Origin: Pseudonocardia sp. CNS-004
GTDB lineage: Bacteria; Actinomycetota; Actinomycetes; Mycobacteriales; Pseudonocardiaceae
Reading direction: 5' to 3'
Assembly (NCBI GenBank): GCA_001942185.1
Contig: MKJV01000068.1
Location: 1 to 64,000, forward strand
DNA: 64,000 nt
Below, in pieces: positions 8,331-18,300 of the stretch; within the stretch, counting starts at the first letter, position 1, and every line of letters begins with the position of its first letter. The position numbers were made by a program, and so were the translations under genes. Under the pieces are notes generated by a model, which saw only the letters and a program-made list of their open reading frames with translations, did not search any database and had not been told where the DNA came from.

Positions 8331-8888
8331 CGGTCGGACGCGAGACGCAACAAGGAAGCCCTGCTCAACGCGGCGGCCGCGGTGTTCGTCCGCTCGGGCG
8401 TCGAGGCGCCGCTGCGCGAGATCGCCGCGGAGGCGGGCGTCGGGACCGCCACCATCTACCGGCACTACCCGACCAGGGCCGACCTGATCCTCGCCGTGTA
8501 CCGCCACCAGGTCGAAGAGCTGGCCGAGTCCGGCCCCCGGCTCCTCGCTTCGGCCGACTCCCCGCACCGCGCACTCGCCCGGTGGACCGACCACCTGGTC
8601 GACTTCGTCGTGACGAAGCAGGGGCTGGACTCGGTGCTGCAGTCCGACGACCCGTGCTACGACCCGCTGCACGAGTACTTCCTCGAGCGCCTCGAGCCCG
8701 TCTGCCAGCAGCTGCTCGACGCCGCCACCCGAGCCGGGGAGATCATTGACGGGCAGGATGCCTACGAACTGATGCGAGCCGTCGGCAGCCTGTGCGCGGG
8801 AGCCAGCAGCACGCGCACCTACGACGCGCGCCGGCTCACCGGGCTGCTGGTCGCCGGCCTGCGACGCCCGTTCCCGTTCGGACGCTGA
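8289..8888 (+). CDS. TetR/AcrR-family repressor
   Basis: ATG 8289 gives MTRIAATTPARRAQRSDARRNKEAL, followed by a complete TetR helix-turn-helix (LREIAAEAGVGTATIYRHYPTRADLILAVY, residues 35-65) and an all-helical ligand domain ending PFPFGR, about 199 residues in all. The start is uncertain: no good ribosome site is present and the first 15 codons overlap the broken hydrolase on the other strand, so a later start is possible. Its target may have been that hydrolase or a lost neighbour. Confidence 0.7.
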   Translation: MTRIAATTPARRAQRSDARRNKEALLNAAAAVFVRSGVEAPLREIAAEAGVGTATIYRHYPTRADLILAVYRHQVEELAESGPRLLASADSPHRALARWTDHLVDFVVTKQGLDSVLQSDDPCYDPLHEYFLERLEPVCQQLLDAATRAGEIIDGQDAYELMRAVGSLCAGASSTRTYDARRLTGLLVAGLRRPFPFGR

Positions 8889-8923
8889 ACCGTCCGCTCC
8901 TCCTCTGACGACAACGCTGCGGG

Positions 8924-9349
8924 TCAGAACGTGAGGCGGTTGACGGTCTCCGGGCGGATGACGAGGCGGACGTACTCGTCGGCCATGATGCCCGCGAGGT
9001 CGTCGGCGCGAGCGGGGTCGTCCAGGTCCCAGTAGCGGGCGGCGAGCCGGGCGGCCAGATCGTGGCCCCCGTCGGGTTCCACCGTGGCAGGGCCGGCGAC
9101 CGACACCCAGCGCTCCTGCTCGCCCACCGGCGCGGCGACCACGAGCGAGGCCCGGGGATCACGGCGCAGACGGCGGATCTTCGCCGTGCCCGGGCCGGTG
9201 AACAGCTGGACGGTGCCCTCGTCGGTGACCTCGAACCACACCGGCCGCGGCTGCGGCGGGGTCGGCCCGGCGGCCATGGTCAGGAAGCCGTGCAGGGGGC
9301 GGCGGAGGAACTCGACGTCCTCGGCGGTCAACGTGTCGGTGCTGGGCAT
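8924..9349 (-). CDS. PPOX-class (pyridoxamine-5-phosphate oxidase-like) flavin/F420 protein
   Basis: Intact, 141 residues, a single split-barrel domain. The pattern FLRRPLHGFLTMAAG... PRPVWFEVTDEGTVQLFTGPGTAKIRRLRRDPRASLVVAAP is that of the actinobacterial F420- or FMN-binding PPOX proteins, small dimeric reductases often named from the family alone. TAKIRRLRRDPR binds the cofactor phosphate in relatives. Substrate unknown. It stands alone, convergent with the TetR gene. Confidence 0.8.
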   Translation of the reverse strand: MPSTDTLTAEDVEFLRRPLHGFLTMAAGPTPPQPRPVWFEVTDEGTVQLFTGPGTAKIRRLRRDPRASLVVAAPVGEQERWVSVAGPATVEPDGGHDLAARLAARYWDLDDPARADDLAGIMADEYVRLVIRPETVNRLTF

Positions 9350-9435
9350 GGAACCGAGTCAACCCGGCACGCCCGGACGATTCCATGGGTAGGACGCCAC
9401 GTGGCATGTCCGAGCGTCTACGAGCCGCGGCCGGC

Positions 9436-9693
9436 CTACACGAGCACGTCGCCCGCCGAGCCCTCGGTTGCCTCGTCGAGCTTCCACTTGAGCTGGAACT
9501 CGACCTCCTCCTCGCCGTCACCGCGCTCGTGCTCCACGGAGAACCGGGCGCCCGCCGGCACCCGGAACCGCTCCCCCGCGATCTGGATGCGGAACGAGGA
9601 TCCGGACTCCAGCGCGTCCGCGAGCCGCCGCAGTGTGGCCACGACCTCCGCCGTCGAGTAGATCCGCTCGACGTCCCTCGGTGCACCTGCCAC
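9436..9693 (-). CDS. Amphi-Trp domain protein
   Basis: A small protein of 85 residues. The reading YSTAEVVATLRRLADALESGSSFRIQIAGERFRVPAGARFSVEHERG...EEVEFQLKWKL matches the amphi-Trp domain, whose name comes from the conserved Trp in a terminal amphipathic strand (QLKWKL). Function is unknown; it is often found near stress or general-metabolism genes. GTG 9693 is chosen because GAAAGGG lies six bases upstream and the reading above it is low-complexity. Confidence 0.7.
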   Translation of the reverse strand: MAGAPRDVERIYSTAEVVATLRRLADALESGSSFRIQIAGERFRVPAGARFSVEHERGDGEEEVEFQLKWKLDEATEGSAGDVLV

Positions 9694-9876
9694 GTCAGCC
9701 CTTTCGTCCGTGTGCCGGCCACCATCACCACCGGACGTGTCGAGAGCGCGAACACCGACCACCCCGGAAGGTGGACTCGCGATGACGACCTGCGGTGCCT
9801 CCGGTCAGGCAGCGCAGGCAGCTCGGTCCGTCCCCGGCCGCCGTCGCAGCTCGGCACGGCCGAGCGCGGGTGGGAC

Positions 9877-10095
9877 ATGGGCGATGTCGATCGGGCCAAG
9901 GTCCGTCCCCGGCGCGACGATCTCGTGGCGCGGCGGGCGGAGGCCACCGTCCCGCCGCGCGTCCACTACTCGCTCACCGGACCGGGGCGTTCTCTGGACG
10001 GGCCGCTGGCCGCCCTGCGGGTATGGGCGGAACGGCACATGACGATCGTCGACGCGAACCGGAGGGTGCAGGACGACACGCCGCTCACGCGTTGA
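9877..10095 (+). pseudogene. HxlR-family regulator, C-terminal remnant
   Basis: The reading VHYSLTGPGRSLDGPLAALRVWAERHM is the wing and last helix of HxlR winged-helix regulators (VEYxLTxxGRSLxPxLxALxxWAxxH). The DNA-recognition half is missing; upstream sequence is unrelated. An ATG at 9877 exists but has no family support. It ends convergently, overlapping the darcynin gene's 3' end by 11 bases. Darcynin and NAD-epimerase genes are often under HxlR or LysR control, so this may be a dead former regulator. Confidence 0.4.
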
Positions 10096-10450
10096 TGGTG
10101 GCGTAGGCCTCGACGCCGTAGTTCCTGGCGTAGCCGTTCTCGACACCCACCAGGATCTCGACGACGTCGAAGTACCGATCCCAGAACGGCGTCTCGCGCA
10201 GCGCCTCCACGAGGAGCTGGTACGCCTCGTGGTCGCGGGCCTCCCACACCCACACGTCCGTCACGCGGGCCGAGTAGAACTCGGTGTCGAAGAACCGCGA
10301 CCGGACGCCGGCCACCTTGCCGTCGATCGCCGGGAGGACCTCGGTCCGGAACGCCTCCACCCGCTGCTCGACCGAGAGGCCGAGCCATTCGGACGTGGTC
10401 TTCACGAGCATGAACGCCGTCACGCCCGCCTCGAACGGCTCCCCTGTCAT
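10085..10450 (-). CDS. Darcynin-family protein
   Basis: Intact, 121 residues. The family marks are [20 protein letters not shown] near the start, then [60 protein letters not shown]. Darcynin is a small ferredoxin-like-fold protein of unknown role; related stress-type domains are monooxygenase-like, but no cofactor residues stand out. It is the last gene of the minus-strand MFS-epimerase-darcynin operon (15 bases after the epimerase stop), probably governed by the LysR gene at the other end. Confidence 0.75.
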   Translation of the reverse strand: MTGEPFEAGVTAFMLVKTTSEWLGLSVEQRVEAFRTEVLPAIDGKVAGVRSRFFDTEFYSARVTDVWVWEARDHEAYQLLVEALRETPFWDRYFDVVEILVGVENGYARNYGVEAYATINA

Positions 10451-10464
10451 GGCATTCCCTCCGT

Positions 10465-11361
10465 TCAGGCCGCGCCGTACGCGCCGGCCAGGATGTCCTC
10501 GATCAACGTCGGTCCGGTCGGGGTCCAGCCGACGAGCTCCCGGGTGCGTGCGCTCGACGCGGACATGTCCAACCCGAAGAAGCTGCCGACGATGCCGAAG
10601 TGCTCGGCTGCCCTCTCGGGTGCAATTGACTCCACGGGGAGCCCGAGGGCGTGCCCGATGGCCTCCGCGATCTCCCGCGTCGAGACCGCCTCCTCGGCCA
10701 CGGCGTGCAGCCGGGAGCCGGCCGGAGCCGCCTCGAGCCCGAGCCGGACGAGACGGGCCGCGTCGTTGCGGTGCACCGCCGACCAGGTGGTCGAACCGTC
10801 CCCGATGTAGCCCGAGACCCCGTGCTCCCTGGCCGCGGCGGCGAGGAACGTGATGAACCCCCAGTCGCCCGCGCCGTGGACCGACGGGGCGAACCGGACG
10901 ACCATCGACCGCACGCCACGCTCGGCGTACTCGAGGGTCAGGTTCTCGCTGCCGCCGCGGTCGGACCCGGGCCCGACCGCGGGCGAGGGATCGGCCTCGG
11001 TGGCCGACCTGCCCTCGACCAGCCCGGACAGGCCGTTCGCCACGGCGATCGGCCGGTCGGTGCCGGCCAGGGCGTCGAGCATGGTCTCGACCGCGCCCCG
11101 CTCGGCCGCGTCGCTGGCGGCGGGGTCGGCCCAGTCGTGCTTGTTGGCGAGGTGGACGACCGCCTCGGCGCCTGCGGCGCCTGCCCTGATGGCATCGAGG
11201 TCGTCGAGGTCGCCACGGTGTACCCCGGCGCCCTTCTTCTCCAGCGCTGCGGCGGAGTCGTCCGAGCGGGCGAGGCCGGTGACCTCGTGCCCCGCGTCGA
11301 GCAGATCGTCGACGACGGCCGAACCGATCCAGCCCGTCGCTCCGGTGACGAACACGTGCAT
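10465..11361 (-). CDS. NAD-dependent epimerase/dehydratase (atypical extended SDR)
   Basis: Intact, 298 residues. [21 protein letters not shown] contains the TGxxGxxG loop at residues 7-13. [12 protein letters not shown] is the usual second NAD-contact region. In place of the canonical YxxxK there is a [13 protein letters not shown] stretch, so it belongs to the atypical SDR group (NmrA/epimerase-like) and may sense NAD(P) or reduce an unknown substrate. It lies between an MFS exporter and darcynin, an arrangement suggesting detoxification or redox stress. The start 11361 has CTCC/GGAG-type complementarity upstream. Confidence 0.8.
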   Translation of the reverse strand: MHVFVTGATGWIGSAVVDDLLDAGHEVTGLARSDDSAAALEKKGAGVHRGDLDDLDAIRAGAAGAEAVVHLANKHDWADPAASDAAERGAVETMLDALAGTDRPIAVANGLSGLVEGRSATEADPSPAVGPGSDRGGSENLTLEYAERGVRSMVVRFAPSVHGAGDWGFITFLAAAAREHGVSGYIGDGSTTWSAVHRNDAARLVRLGLEAAPAGSRLHAVAEEAVSTREIAEAIGHALGLPVESIAPERAAEHFGIVGSFFGLDMSASSARTRELVGWTPTGPTLIEDILAGAYGAA

Positions 11362-11382
11362 GTCGTTGCTCCTTCAGTGGGA

Positions 11383-12874
11383 TCAGATGTGGGTGAGCCG
11401 CCGCCGGGACAACAGCGACTCGAGCAGGACGAGCCCGCCGATGACGAGCACGGACCAGCCGACCACCCGCAGGCCGGCGTCCGCGGCCGTGACGAACGCG
11501 GCGACGACGTCGGCGGCGCGGTCCGGAGTGGTTGCGGCGAGGGCCTGGGCCACGGTGTGCGGGTCGTGGCCCGCGCGGATGTCCGCGGGAAGCTCGGCGA
11601 CGAACCGCGAGGTGAGCACCGTGCCGATGACGGCGACCCCGAGCGCGCTGCCGAACTCACGGGTGGTGGCCTGCAGCCCGGTGCCGACGCGGCCTGAGCA
11701 GGCGGCAGTGAGCCCGCGATGACCCCGGAGAGCGTCGGCAGCGCCAGCGTCACCCCGACCCCGGTCACCACGAGCCATGCCGCGTATCCCGGGTAGGGGG
11801 TCTGCGCGCCGCTCGTGGACAGCCCCAGCAGGCCACCACCGACGCACAGGAACGCGAGGGCGATCGTGGCGTCGAGGCCGACCCGGTGCGACAGCGCCCG
11901 ACGTGCCGCCCGCCCAGGATGATCGGGATGGTCAGCGGGAGGATCCCGAGACCGGTCTGCACGACGTCGAACCCCATGCCGTACTGCAGGAACGACGCGT
12001 TGACGTAGAACAGCGCGAACATGCCGAGGAAGACCGCGGTCATGCCGAGGCAGGCGTTGCGCAGGGCCGGGATGCGCAACAACCTGGGGTCGAGCAGCGG
12101 GTGTTCGACCTTCAGCTCGACGGCCGTCCACGCCGTGAGCAGCAGGGCGGAGCAGGCGAAACCGCCGATGACGACCGCGCTGCCCCAGCCGGCCTCCGGG
12201 CCCTGGACGACGCCGACCAGCAGCGCGACGGAGGCACCGACGAGCAACGCCGCGCCGAGCGGGTCGAGGCGGTGGTCGTGGCGCGACGACACGCGCGCGA
12301 CCCGTGCCACGACGCAGGCGAGCACCAGCGCGACCGCGCAGGCGGCGACGAACAGCCACCGCCACGACCCGGACGACAGCACGGCACCGCCGCCGACGTT
12401 GCCGACGACGCCGCCGATGCCGGTCATCGACGCCCAGGTCGCGATCGTCGCGCCCCGGCGTTCGGCGGGGACGGCGTGCAGCAGCACCGCGAGCGTGTTG
12501 GGCAGCACGGCCGCCGCACCGACCCCGGTGACCGCCCGGCCGGCGAGGAGTACAGCCACGTTCGGGGCGATCGCGGACAGCAGCGCGCCCACCGCGAACA
12601 GCACCAGGCCTGCCAGCAGCACACCCTTGCGCCCGAAGCGGTCGCCGGCGGCTCCACCGGGGATCACGAGGCACGCGAAGACGATCACGTAGGTGTCGAC
12701 GATCCAGACCAGCGCCGACGCGGTCGGCCGCAGCGCGCTCGCGGCGAGCATCGGTACCGCGAGGTTGATCGCCGCGACCATCCCGACCACGAGCACGACG
12801 CAGGCGCACACGACCGCCTGCAGACCACGCGCAGGAACCGGAACGTGATCGCGGACAGGAGCGTTCGATGGCAT
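11383..12874 (-). CDS. MFS drug/metabolite exporter (DHA2, EmrB/QacA type)
   Basis: About 14 membrane segments are readable across three frames. The first part (12874 to about 11900) runs [23 protein letters not shown]... [30 protein letters not shown], the motif A of MFS antiporters. After a shift near 11900 it continues [20 protein letters not shown], and after a second near 11720-11740 it closes with [18 protein letters not shown]. Corrected length is about 496 residues, normal for DHA2. Both shifts are single-base; I treat it as one gene with sequencing indels. Start MPSNAPV at 12874. It is divergent from the LysR gene 76 bases away. Confidence 0.75.
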
Positions 12875-12950
12875 GGCGACAACGCTATGGACGTCGATGT
12901 TCTGCACGCCACGCAACTTTCACAAGGAACGATTGCGTACGCTGCAAGTC

Positions 12951-13850
12951 ATGTCGGAGCAGCTCGACCTGAACCTGCTGCGGGTGTTCGACGCGCTGCT
13001 GCAGGAGGGCAGCGTCACCGCGGCGTCCGAACGCCTCCACCTGTCCGTCCCGGCCACCAGCCGGGCGCTGGCCCGGCTGCGACGGGTGATGCGTGACCCG
13101 GTACTGGTGCGCGCGGGCCGGGGAATGGCCCCCACACCGTTCGCGCTGCGCACTGCCCCCCGGGTGCGGTCATTGCTCGACGAGGCGGCGGCGCTGATCA
13201 ACGCCGACCGCGAGCTCGAGGTCGCCGCGCTCGAACGCACCTTCACGATCCGCATCAACGACGGTGTCGCCGCGACACTGGCGACGGCGGCGGTCGAGGC
13301 CACGGCCGCGGTCGCGCCCGGCGTGCGGCTGCGCTTCGTCGCGGAGGGCACCGAGAGCATCGAGGCGCTGCGCGACGGCTCGGTCGACCTCGACATCGGC
13401 GCGGGCGACGTCGCGGCACCCGACATCCGCGCGGCCTCGTTGTACCGCGAACGAATGGTCGGCGTCGTCCGGGCCGACAGCCCGCTGGGCCGCCACCGCC
13501 GCCCGACGTTGGCGCAACTGTGCCGCTGTCCCCACGTCTCGGCGTCCCGCCGGGGACGCGCGCGGGGGCCACTCGACGACGCGCTGGAGTCCGCGGGGCT
13601 GGAACGCCACGTCGCCGCGGTCGTTCCGACGTTCGCCGTCGCGGTGCTGCTGGTCGCATCGAGCGGTTACGTCGGGCTCGTCCCGCAGCGCCTCGCACTG
13701 CAGTACGGCGGAGCGCTCGACATCCGGTCGTTCCCCATCCCCGCCGCCCTGCCCGAGATCGACGTGCGAATGCTCTGGCACGCCCGGCTCGACGCCGACC
13801 CGGCTCAGCGCTGGCTTCGCCAGACGATCCAGCACGCGCTCGACACGTAG
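12951..13850 (+). CDS. LysR-family transcriptional regulator
   Basis: Intact, 299 residues. MSEQLDLNLLRVFDALLQEGSVTAASERLHLSVPATSRALARLRRVMRDPVLVR is a LysR winged helix (residues 1-60) of the NodD/SyrM-like sub-branch. The effector domain follows to WLRQTIQHALDT. It is divergent from the MFS-epimerase-darcynin operon with a 76-base gap containing AT-rich GCAACTTTCACAAGG, so it is the natural regulator of that operon. Start 12951 rather than 12873 because the family begins at MSEQLDLNLL. Confidence 0.85.
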   Translation: MSEQLDLNLLRVFDALLQEGSVTAASERLHLSVPATSRALARLRRVMRDPVLVRAGRGMAPTPFALRTAPRVRSLLDEAAALINADRELEVAALERTFTIRINDGVAATLATAAVEATAAVAPGVRLRFVAEGTESIEALRDGSVDLDIGAGDVAAPDIRAASLYRERMVGVVRADSPLGRHRRPTLAQLCRCPHVSASRRGRARGPLDDALESAGLERHVAAVVPTFAVAVLLVASSGYVGLVPQRLALQYGGALDIRSFPIPAALPEIDVRMLWHARLDADPAQRWLRQTIQHALDT

Positions 13851-13876
13851 CCCGGTCGTGGTCACCCGGCCGGTGG

Positions 13877-14442
13877 TCACGCGGGCCAGTTCCGCAGGAG
13901 CGCGTCGAGCGCGTCGAGGATCCGCGGCCAGGTCTCCTGGCTGTCGGGGGTGCTGTGGGCGAAGCCGCCACCGAGCTCGAGGCTGACGTAGCCGTGGACG
14001 ACGCTGCCGAGCAGGCGGACCGCCGCGGTGTGGTCCTGCTCCGCGAGGTCGTAGCCGCGCAGGACGGCCCGCGCCATCTGCGTGTGCCGACGACCCGCAC
14101 TGGCGGCGGCCGTCTCCTGGTCGAGCCCGAGCCCCGCCGCGGCGAAGCGGCCGGGGTGCTCCCGTGCGTAGTCGCGGTAGGTGTTCGCGAAGGCGACCAG
14201 CGCGTCCTTCCCCGCCCGCCCCGCCAGGGCGGCGGCGAGCAGATCGGCCAATTCCTCCAGTGCGAGCAGGGCGATCCTGGTCTTCAGGTCGTGCGAGCTC
14301 TTCACGTGCGCGTACAGGCTCGCGACCTTGACGTCGAAGCGCCGGGCGAGCGCGAGACGCCGACCTGGTCGAAGCCTGCCTCGTCGGCGAGGTCGGCCCC
14401 GGCCCGGACCAGTCGTTGCGTGGTGAGCCCGACGCGCGGCAC
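13877..14442 (-). CDS. TetR-family repressor, probably autoregulated
   Basis: GTG 14442 with GAGGAG eight bases upstream starts PRVGLTTQRLVRAGADLADEAGFDQVGVS. After a one-base shift near 14355 the text resumes as ALARRFDVKVASLYAHVKSSHDLKTRIALLALEELADLL, the recognition helix and start of a TetR_C domain. It ends LDALLRNWPA; about 188 residues. A perfect palindrome lies 25 bases upstream of its start, in the space shared with the divergent FBP gene. It therefore probably represses itself and that gene. Confidence 0.75.
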
Positions 14443-14466
14443 GGCAGCTCCTCGCTCGATGTATCC

Positions 14467-14485
14467 TGCCTAAAGTGTTTAGGCA
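14467..14485. promoter_or_regulatory. Perfect palindromic TetR operator
   Basis: TGCCTAAA (14467-14474), GTG, TTTAGGCA (14478-14485): two exact 8-bp arms around a 3-base centre. It lies in the 67-base gap between the start of the TetR gene (minus) and the FBP gene (plus). The 19-bp size and position are those of a classical TetR autoregulatory operator. Confidence 0.7.
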
Positions 14486-14509
14486 ACCTACCACCATATC
14501 TAGGTTCTC

Positions 14510-15004
14510 ATGAAGCCGATCGATGAACGTGACATCCGCCCGTCCTTCGTCAACTGCTCGAAGGGCGAGGCCAAGCGGCTCAAGATCCCCGCAGGCCTCG
14601 ACGACCTCCCCTGGCCGGACCTGGACTTCCTCGGCTGGCGCGATCCGGGCGCACCCGAACGCGCCTACCTCGTGGCCGAGCACGACGACCGTCTCGTCGG
14701 CATCGCCCTGCGCGCAGCGTCGGCCGGTGCACGGGGCTTCACCGCGCGCAGCATCTGCTCGCTGTGCCTGACCACGCGCACCGGCGGCGGGGTGGTGCTC
14801 ATGAGCGCCCGCCGAACCGGTGCGGCCGGACGCGGGGGCAACTCCGTCGGCCAGTACCTGTGCTCCGACCTGGCCTGCTCCCTCTACATCCGCGGCCGGA
14901 AGCAGTCGGCGGGCGGAGCGGTCGACGAGAGCCTGTCCTGCGAGCAGAAGATCGCCCGCGCACGGTCCAACCTCGACGCGTTCCTCGCCAGGGTCACCGG
15001 GTAA
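14510..15004 (+). CDS. FBP-domain treble-clef zinc-finger protein (EF-G-binding type)
   Basis: Intact, 164 residues. The C-terminal half holds CSLC (about residues 84-87) and YLCSDLACSLYIRGRK (about 117-132): the two Cys pairs of the treble-clef zinc finger found in FusB/Far1-type elongation-factor-G-binding proteins and actinobacterial FBP-domain proteins. In staphylococci such fingers release EF-G from the ribosome and give fusidic acid resistance; here the role is inferred only. The N-terminal half (MKPIDERDIRPSFVNCSKGEAKRL...) is the usual FBP lead. Probably controlled by the divergent TetR through the palindrome 25 bases upstream. Confidence 0.8.
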   Translation: MKPIDERDIRPSFVNCSKGEAKRLKIPAGLDDLPWPDLDFLGWRDPGAPERAYLVAEHDDRLVGIALRAASAGARGFTARSICSLCLTTRTGGGVVLMSARRTGAAGRGGNSVGQYLCSDLACSLYIRGRKQSAGGAVDESLSCEQKIARARSNLDAFLARVTG

Positions 15005-15133
15005 CCGACGCGGGCGACGCCTCGACCGCCCACCGCGTAGCGGACCACGGCGCGCGACCGGCCGAGGGCGGCACGAGCACGTCCGGCCCCGGCTGACGGC
15101 CCGACCGGGTACCCGACGACGAGGAGGAGGGAC

Positions 15134-15310
15134 ATGGGGATCACGCCCGTCCACCCGCACCGGTGTCGCCTGCCGCGGCGCGCGAAGCGCGGCGCCGTCT
15201 ACGAGTGCTGGTGCCGTCGGCACTGGGTGGCGTACGACAGCATCACCATCCGCGACGGCCGGATCTGGGCGTTGCGGCCCGACTGGCGAACCCGCGACGC
15301 GGTCGCATGA
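15134..15310 (+). CDS. 58-residue Cys/His-rich small protein
   Basis: ATG 15134 follows a very strong GAGGAGGAGGG site. The product MGITPVHPHRCRLPRRAKRG... has HPHRC, CWC and RRHW, so three Cys and three His suit one zinc or Fe site. The remainder is basic and Trp-rich, ending DAVA. It lies 86 bases before the formate dehydrogenase operon on the same strand, so it may be cotranscribed. I know no named family. Coding support comes from the ribosome site, good codon bias and the metal-ligand pattern. Confidence 0.5.
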   Translation: MGITPVHPHRCRLPRRAKRGAVYECWCRRHWVAYDSITIRDGRIWALRPDWRTRDAVA

Positions 15311-15396
15311 GCCCGTCATGCCGGAACCCGCCCCGCCGGTTACTCCCCGAGCGGGTGGGTAAGGCAGGAGAGGCACCACATCGGGGAGGAGCCGGG

Positions 15397-18300
15397 ATGG
15401 CACTGCGTACCTGGATCGAGGGATGGCCCGCGTACCGGCAGATGACCTCCGGCGACCCGTTGGGACGGGGCGCGGCGGCGAAGTCGGGCCCGAGCGGGCG
15501 CCTGACGCCCCGTACCGCGAGCGCCGATCGGGCGGTCAGGTCGGTGTGCCCGTACTGCGCCGTGGGCTGCGGGCAGCAGGTCTACGTCCGCGACGGGCGG
15601 GTCACGCAGATCGAAGGTGATCCCGACTCGCCGGTGTCGCGCGGTCGGCTGTGTCCGAAGGGCGCGGCGTCGAAGCAGCTGGTGACCGCGTCGTCCCGGC
15701 AGACGAAGGTCCGGTACCGGCGGCCGCACGGCACGGAATGGGAGGACCTCGACCTCGACACGGCGATGGACATGATCGCCGATCGCGTGCTCGAGACCCG
15801 GCGGCGGACGTGGGAGGACACCGACGACGAAGGCCGGGTGCTGCGCCGCACGCTCGGATTCGCGAGCCTCGGCGGGGCCACGCTCGACAACGAAGAGAAC
15901 TACCTGATGAAGAAGCTCTACACCGCCCTCGGCGCTGTGGAGATCGAGAACCAGGCCCGTATTTGACACTCCTCCACCGTCCCCGGTCTGGGGACCAGCT
16001 TCGGGCGTGGCGGCGCCACGACGTTCCAGCAGGACCTGCAGAACTCCGACTGCATCGTCATCCAGGGCTCGGACATGGCCGAGTGCCATCCGGTCGGGTT
16101 CCAGTGGGTGATGGCCGCGAAGGCGCGCGGGGCGACGATCATCCACGTCGACCCGCGGTTCACCCGGACCAGCGCGCTCGCCGACATCCACGTGCCGCTG
16201 CGGGCGGGCAGCGACATCGCGTTCCTCGGCGGCCTGATCAACTACGTGCTGACCCACGACGAGTGGTTCCGCGAGTACGTGGTCGCCTACACCAACGCCC
16301 CGATGATCCTGCGGGAGGACTTCCGGGACACCGAGGACCTCGACGGGCTGTTCTCCGGCTTCGACGCCGACGGCCGGCACTACGACCCCGAGACCTGGCA
16401 GTACGAGGGCGCCGACGTGGCCGCCGCAGCGGGCCAGCGCGACCAGTGGGCGGTGCGGGAGCGCGACCGCAAGCAGCACGGGGGCAGCGACGAGGGCGAG
16501 CGCAACCGCGAGGCTCGCAGATGGAGACGTCGGGCGGGGGCGGCGGCACGTTCCACGGCACCCCGGAGCGCGACGACACCCTGCAGCACCCGCGGTGCGT
16601 GTTCCGGGTGCTCGAGCGGCACTTCTCCCGGTACACCCCGGACGTCGTCGCCGACATCTGCGGCATCAGCGAGCGGGAGTTCCTGCGCGTCGCCGAGGCG
16701 CTCACCCGCAACTCGGGGCGCGACCGCACCAGCGCGTTCGCGTACGCCGTCGGGTGGACCCACCACACGGTGGGGGTCCAGTACATCCGTACGGCGTCGA
16801 TCCTGCAGCTGCTGCTGGGCAACATCGGCCGCCCGGGCGGCGGGATACTGGCGCTGCGCGGGCACGCGTCGATCCAAGGGTCCACGGACATCCCGACGCT
16901 GTTCAACATCCTGCCCGGGTACCTGCCGATGCCCCACGCGCACGAGCACCTGGACCTGGGCGAATACGTCGGCACAGCGGCCGGCAGCACGGGCTACTGG
17001 GGCAACATGGACGCCTACGCCGTCAGCCTGCTCAAGGCGTGGTGGGGCGACGCGGCCACCGCGGACAACGACTACTGCTTCGACTACATCCCGCGCCTGA
17101 CCAGCGGCCACTCCAACTACGACACGGTCACCAAGCAGGTCGAGGGCCGGTGCGAGGGCTACTTCGTCGTCGGGGAGAACCCGGCCGTCGGCACGGCCAA
17201 CTCGCGGATGAACCGCCACGGGCTCGCGAACCTGGAGTGGCTCGTGGTGCGCGACTTCAATCTGATCGAGAGCGCAACGTTCTGGAAGGACGCCCCGGAG
17301 ATCGAGGACGGGGAGCTGCGCACCGAGGACATCGCCACCGAGGTGTTCTTCCTGCCCGCCGCCTCGCACGTCGAGAAGGACGGCAGCTTCACCAACACCC
17401 AGCGAATGCTGCAGTGGCACCACAAGGCGGTCGAACCGACCGGCGACCAGCGCAGCGAGCTGTGGTTCTACTACCACCTCGGCCGGATCATCCGGGAGAA
17501 GCTCGCCGGCTCGGATGCCGAGCGCGACCGCCCGGTGCTCGACCTCACGTGGGACTACCCCACGGAAGGCCCGCTCGCCGAGCCTCGGCGGAGGCCGTGC
17601 TGGCCGAGATCAACGGCTGGGACGCGAGGGGAACCCGCTCTCGGGCTACACACAGCTCAAGGCCGACGGTTCCACCCGCTGCGGCTGCTGGATCTACTGC
17701 GGGGCGTACGAGAACGGCGAGAACCAGCCCGCCCGCCGCAAGCCCGGCAGCGAGCAGAGCTGGGTGGCTCCGGAGTGGGGCTGGGCGTGGCCGATGAACC
17801 GGCGGCTGCTCTACAACCGCGCCTCGGCCGATCCGGCCGGGACACCGTGGAGCGCACGCAAGGCATACGTCTGGTGGGACGCCGAGCAGGAGAAGTGGAC
17901 CGGCCACGACGTGCCCGACTTCCAGGCCGAGAAGCCGCCGGACTACGTGCCGCCGGAGGGCGCGCAGCGCGAGGACGCGCTGCACGGCACCGACCCGTTC
18001 ATCATGCAGGCCGACGGCCGCGGGTGGCTGTACGTGCCGGCGGGACTCGCGGACGGCCCGATGCCCGCCCACTACGAGCCCGCCGAGTCGCCGGTGGACA
18101 ACCCGCTCTACGGCCAGCAGGCCAACCCGGCGCGGCGGGTGTTCCCGCACCGGCTCAACCGGTACGCCCCGAGCGGGCGCGCGGCGGGCGCGGAGGTCTT
18201 CCCGTACGTGTTCACCACCTACCGGCTCACCGAGCACCACACCGCGGGCGGGATGAGCCGGTGGCTGCCCTACCTGTCGGAGCTGCAGCCCGAGTTCTTC

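Noticed and set aside
15964..15966. TGA as an ordinary nonsense mutation or sequencing error in fdhA
   Set aside because: The frame is the same before and after, the position is the Sec/Cys ligand of the family and a SECIS-like hairpin follows at the exact spacing.
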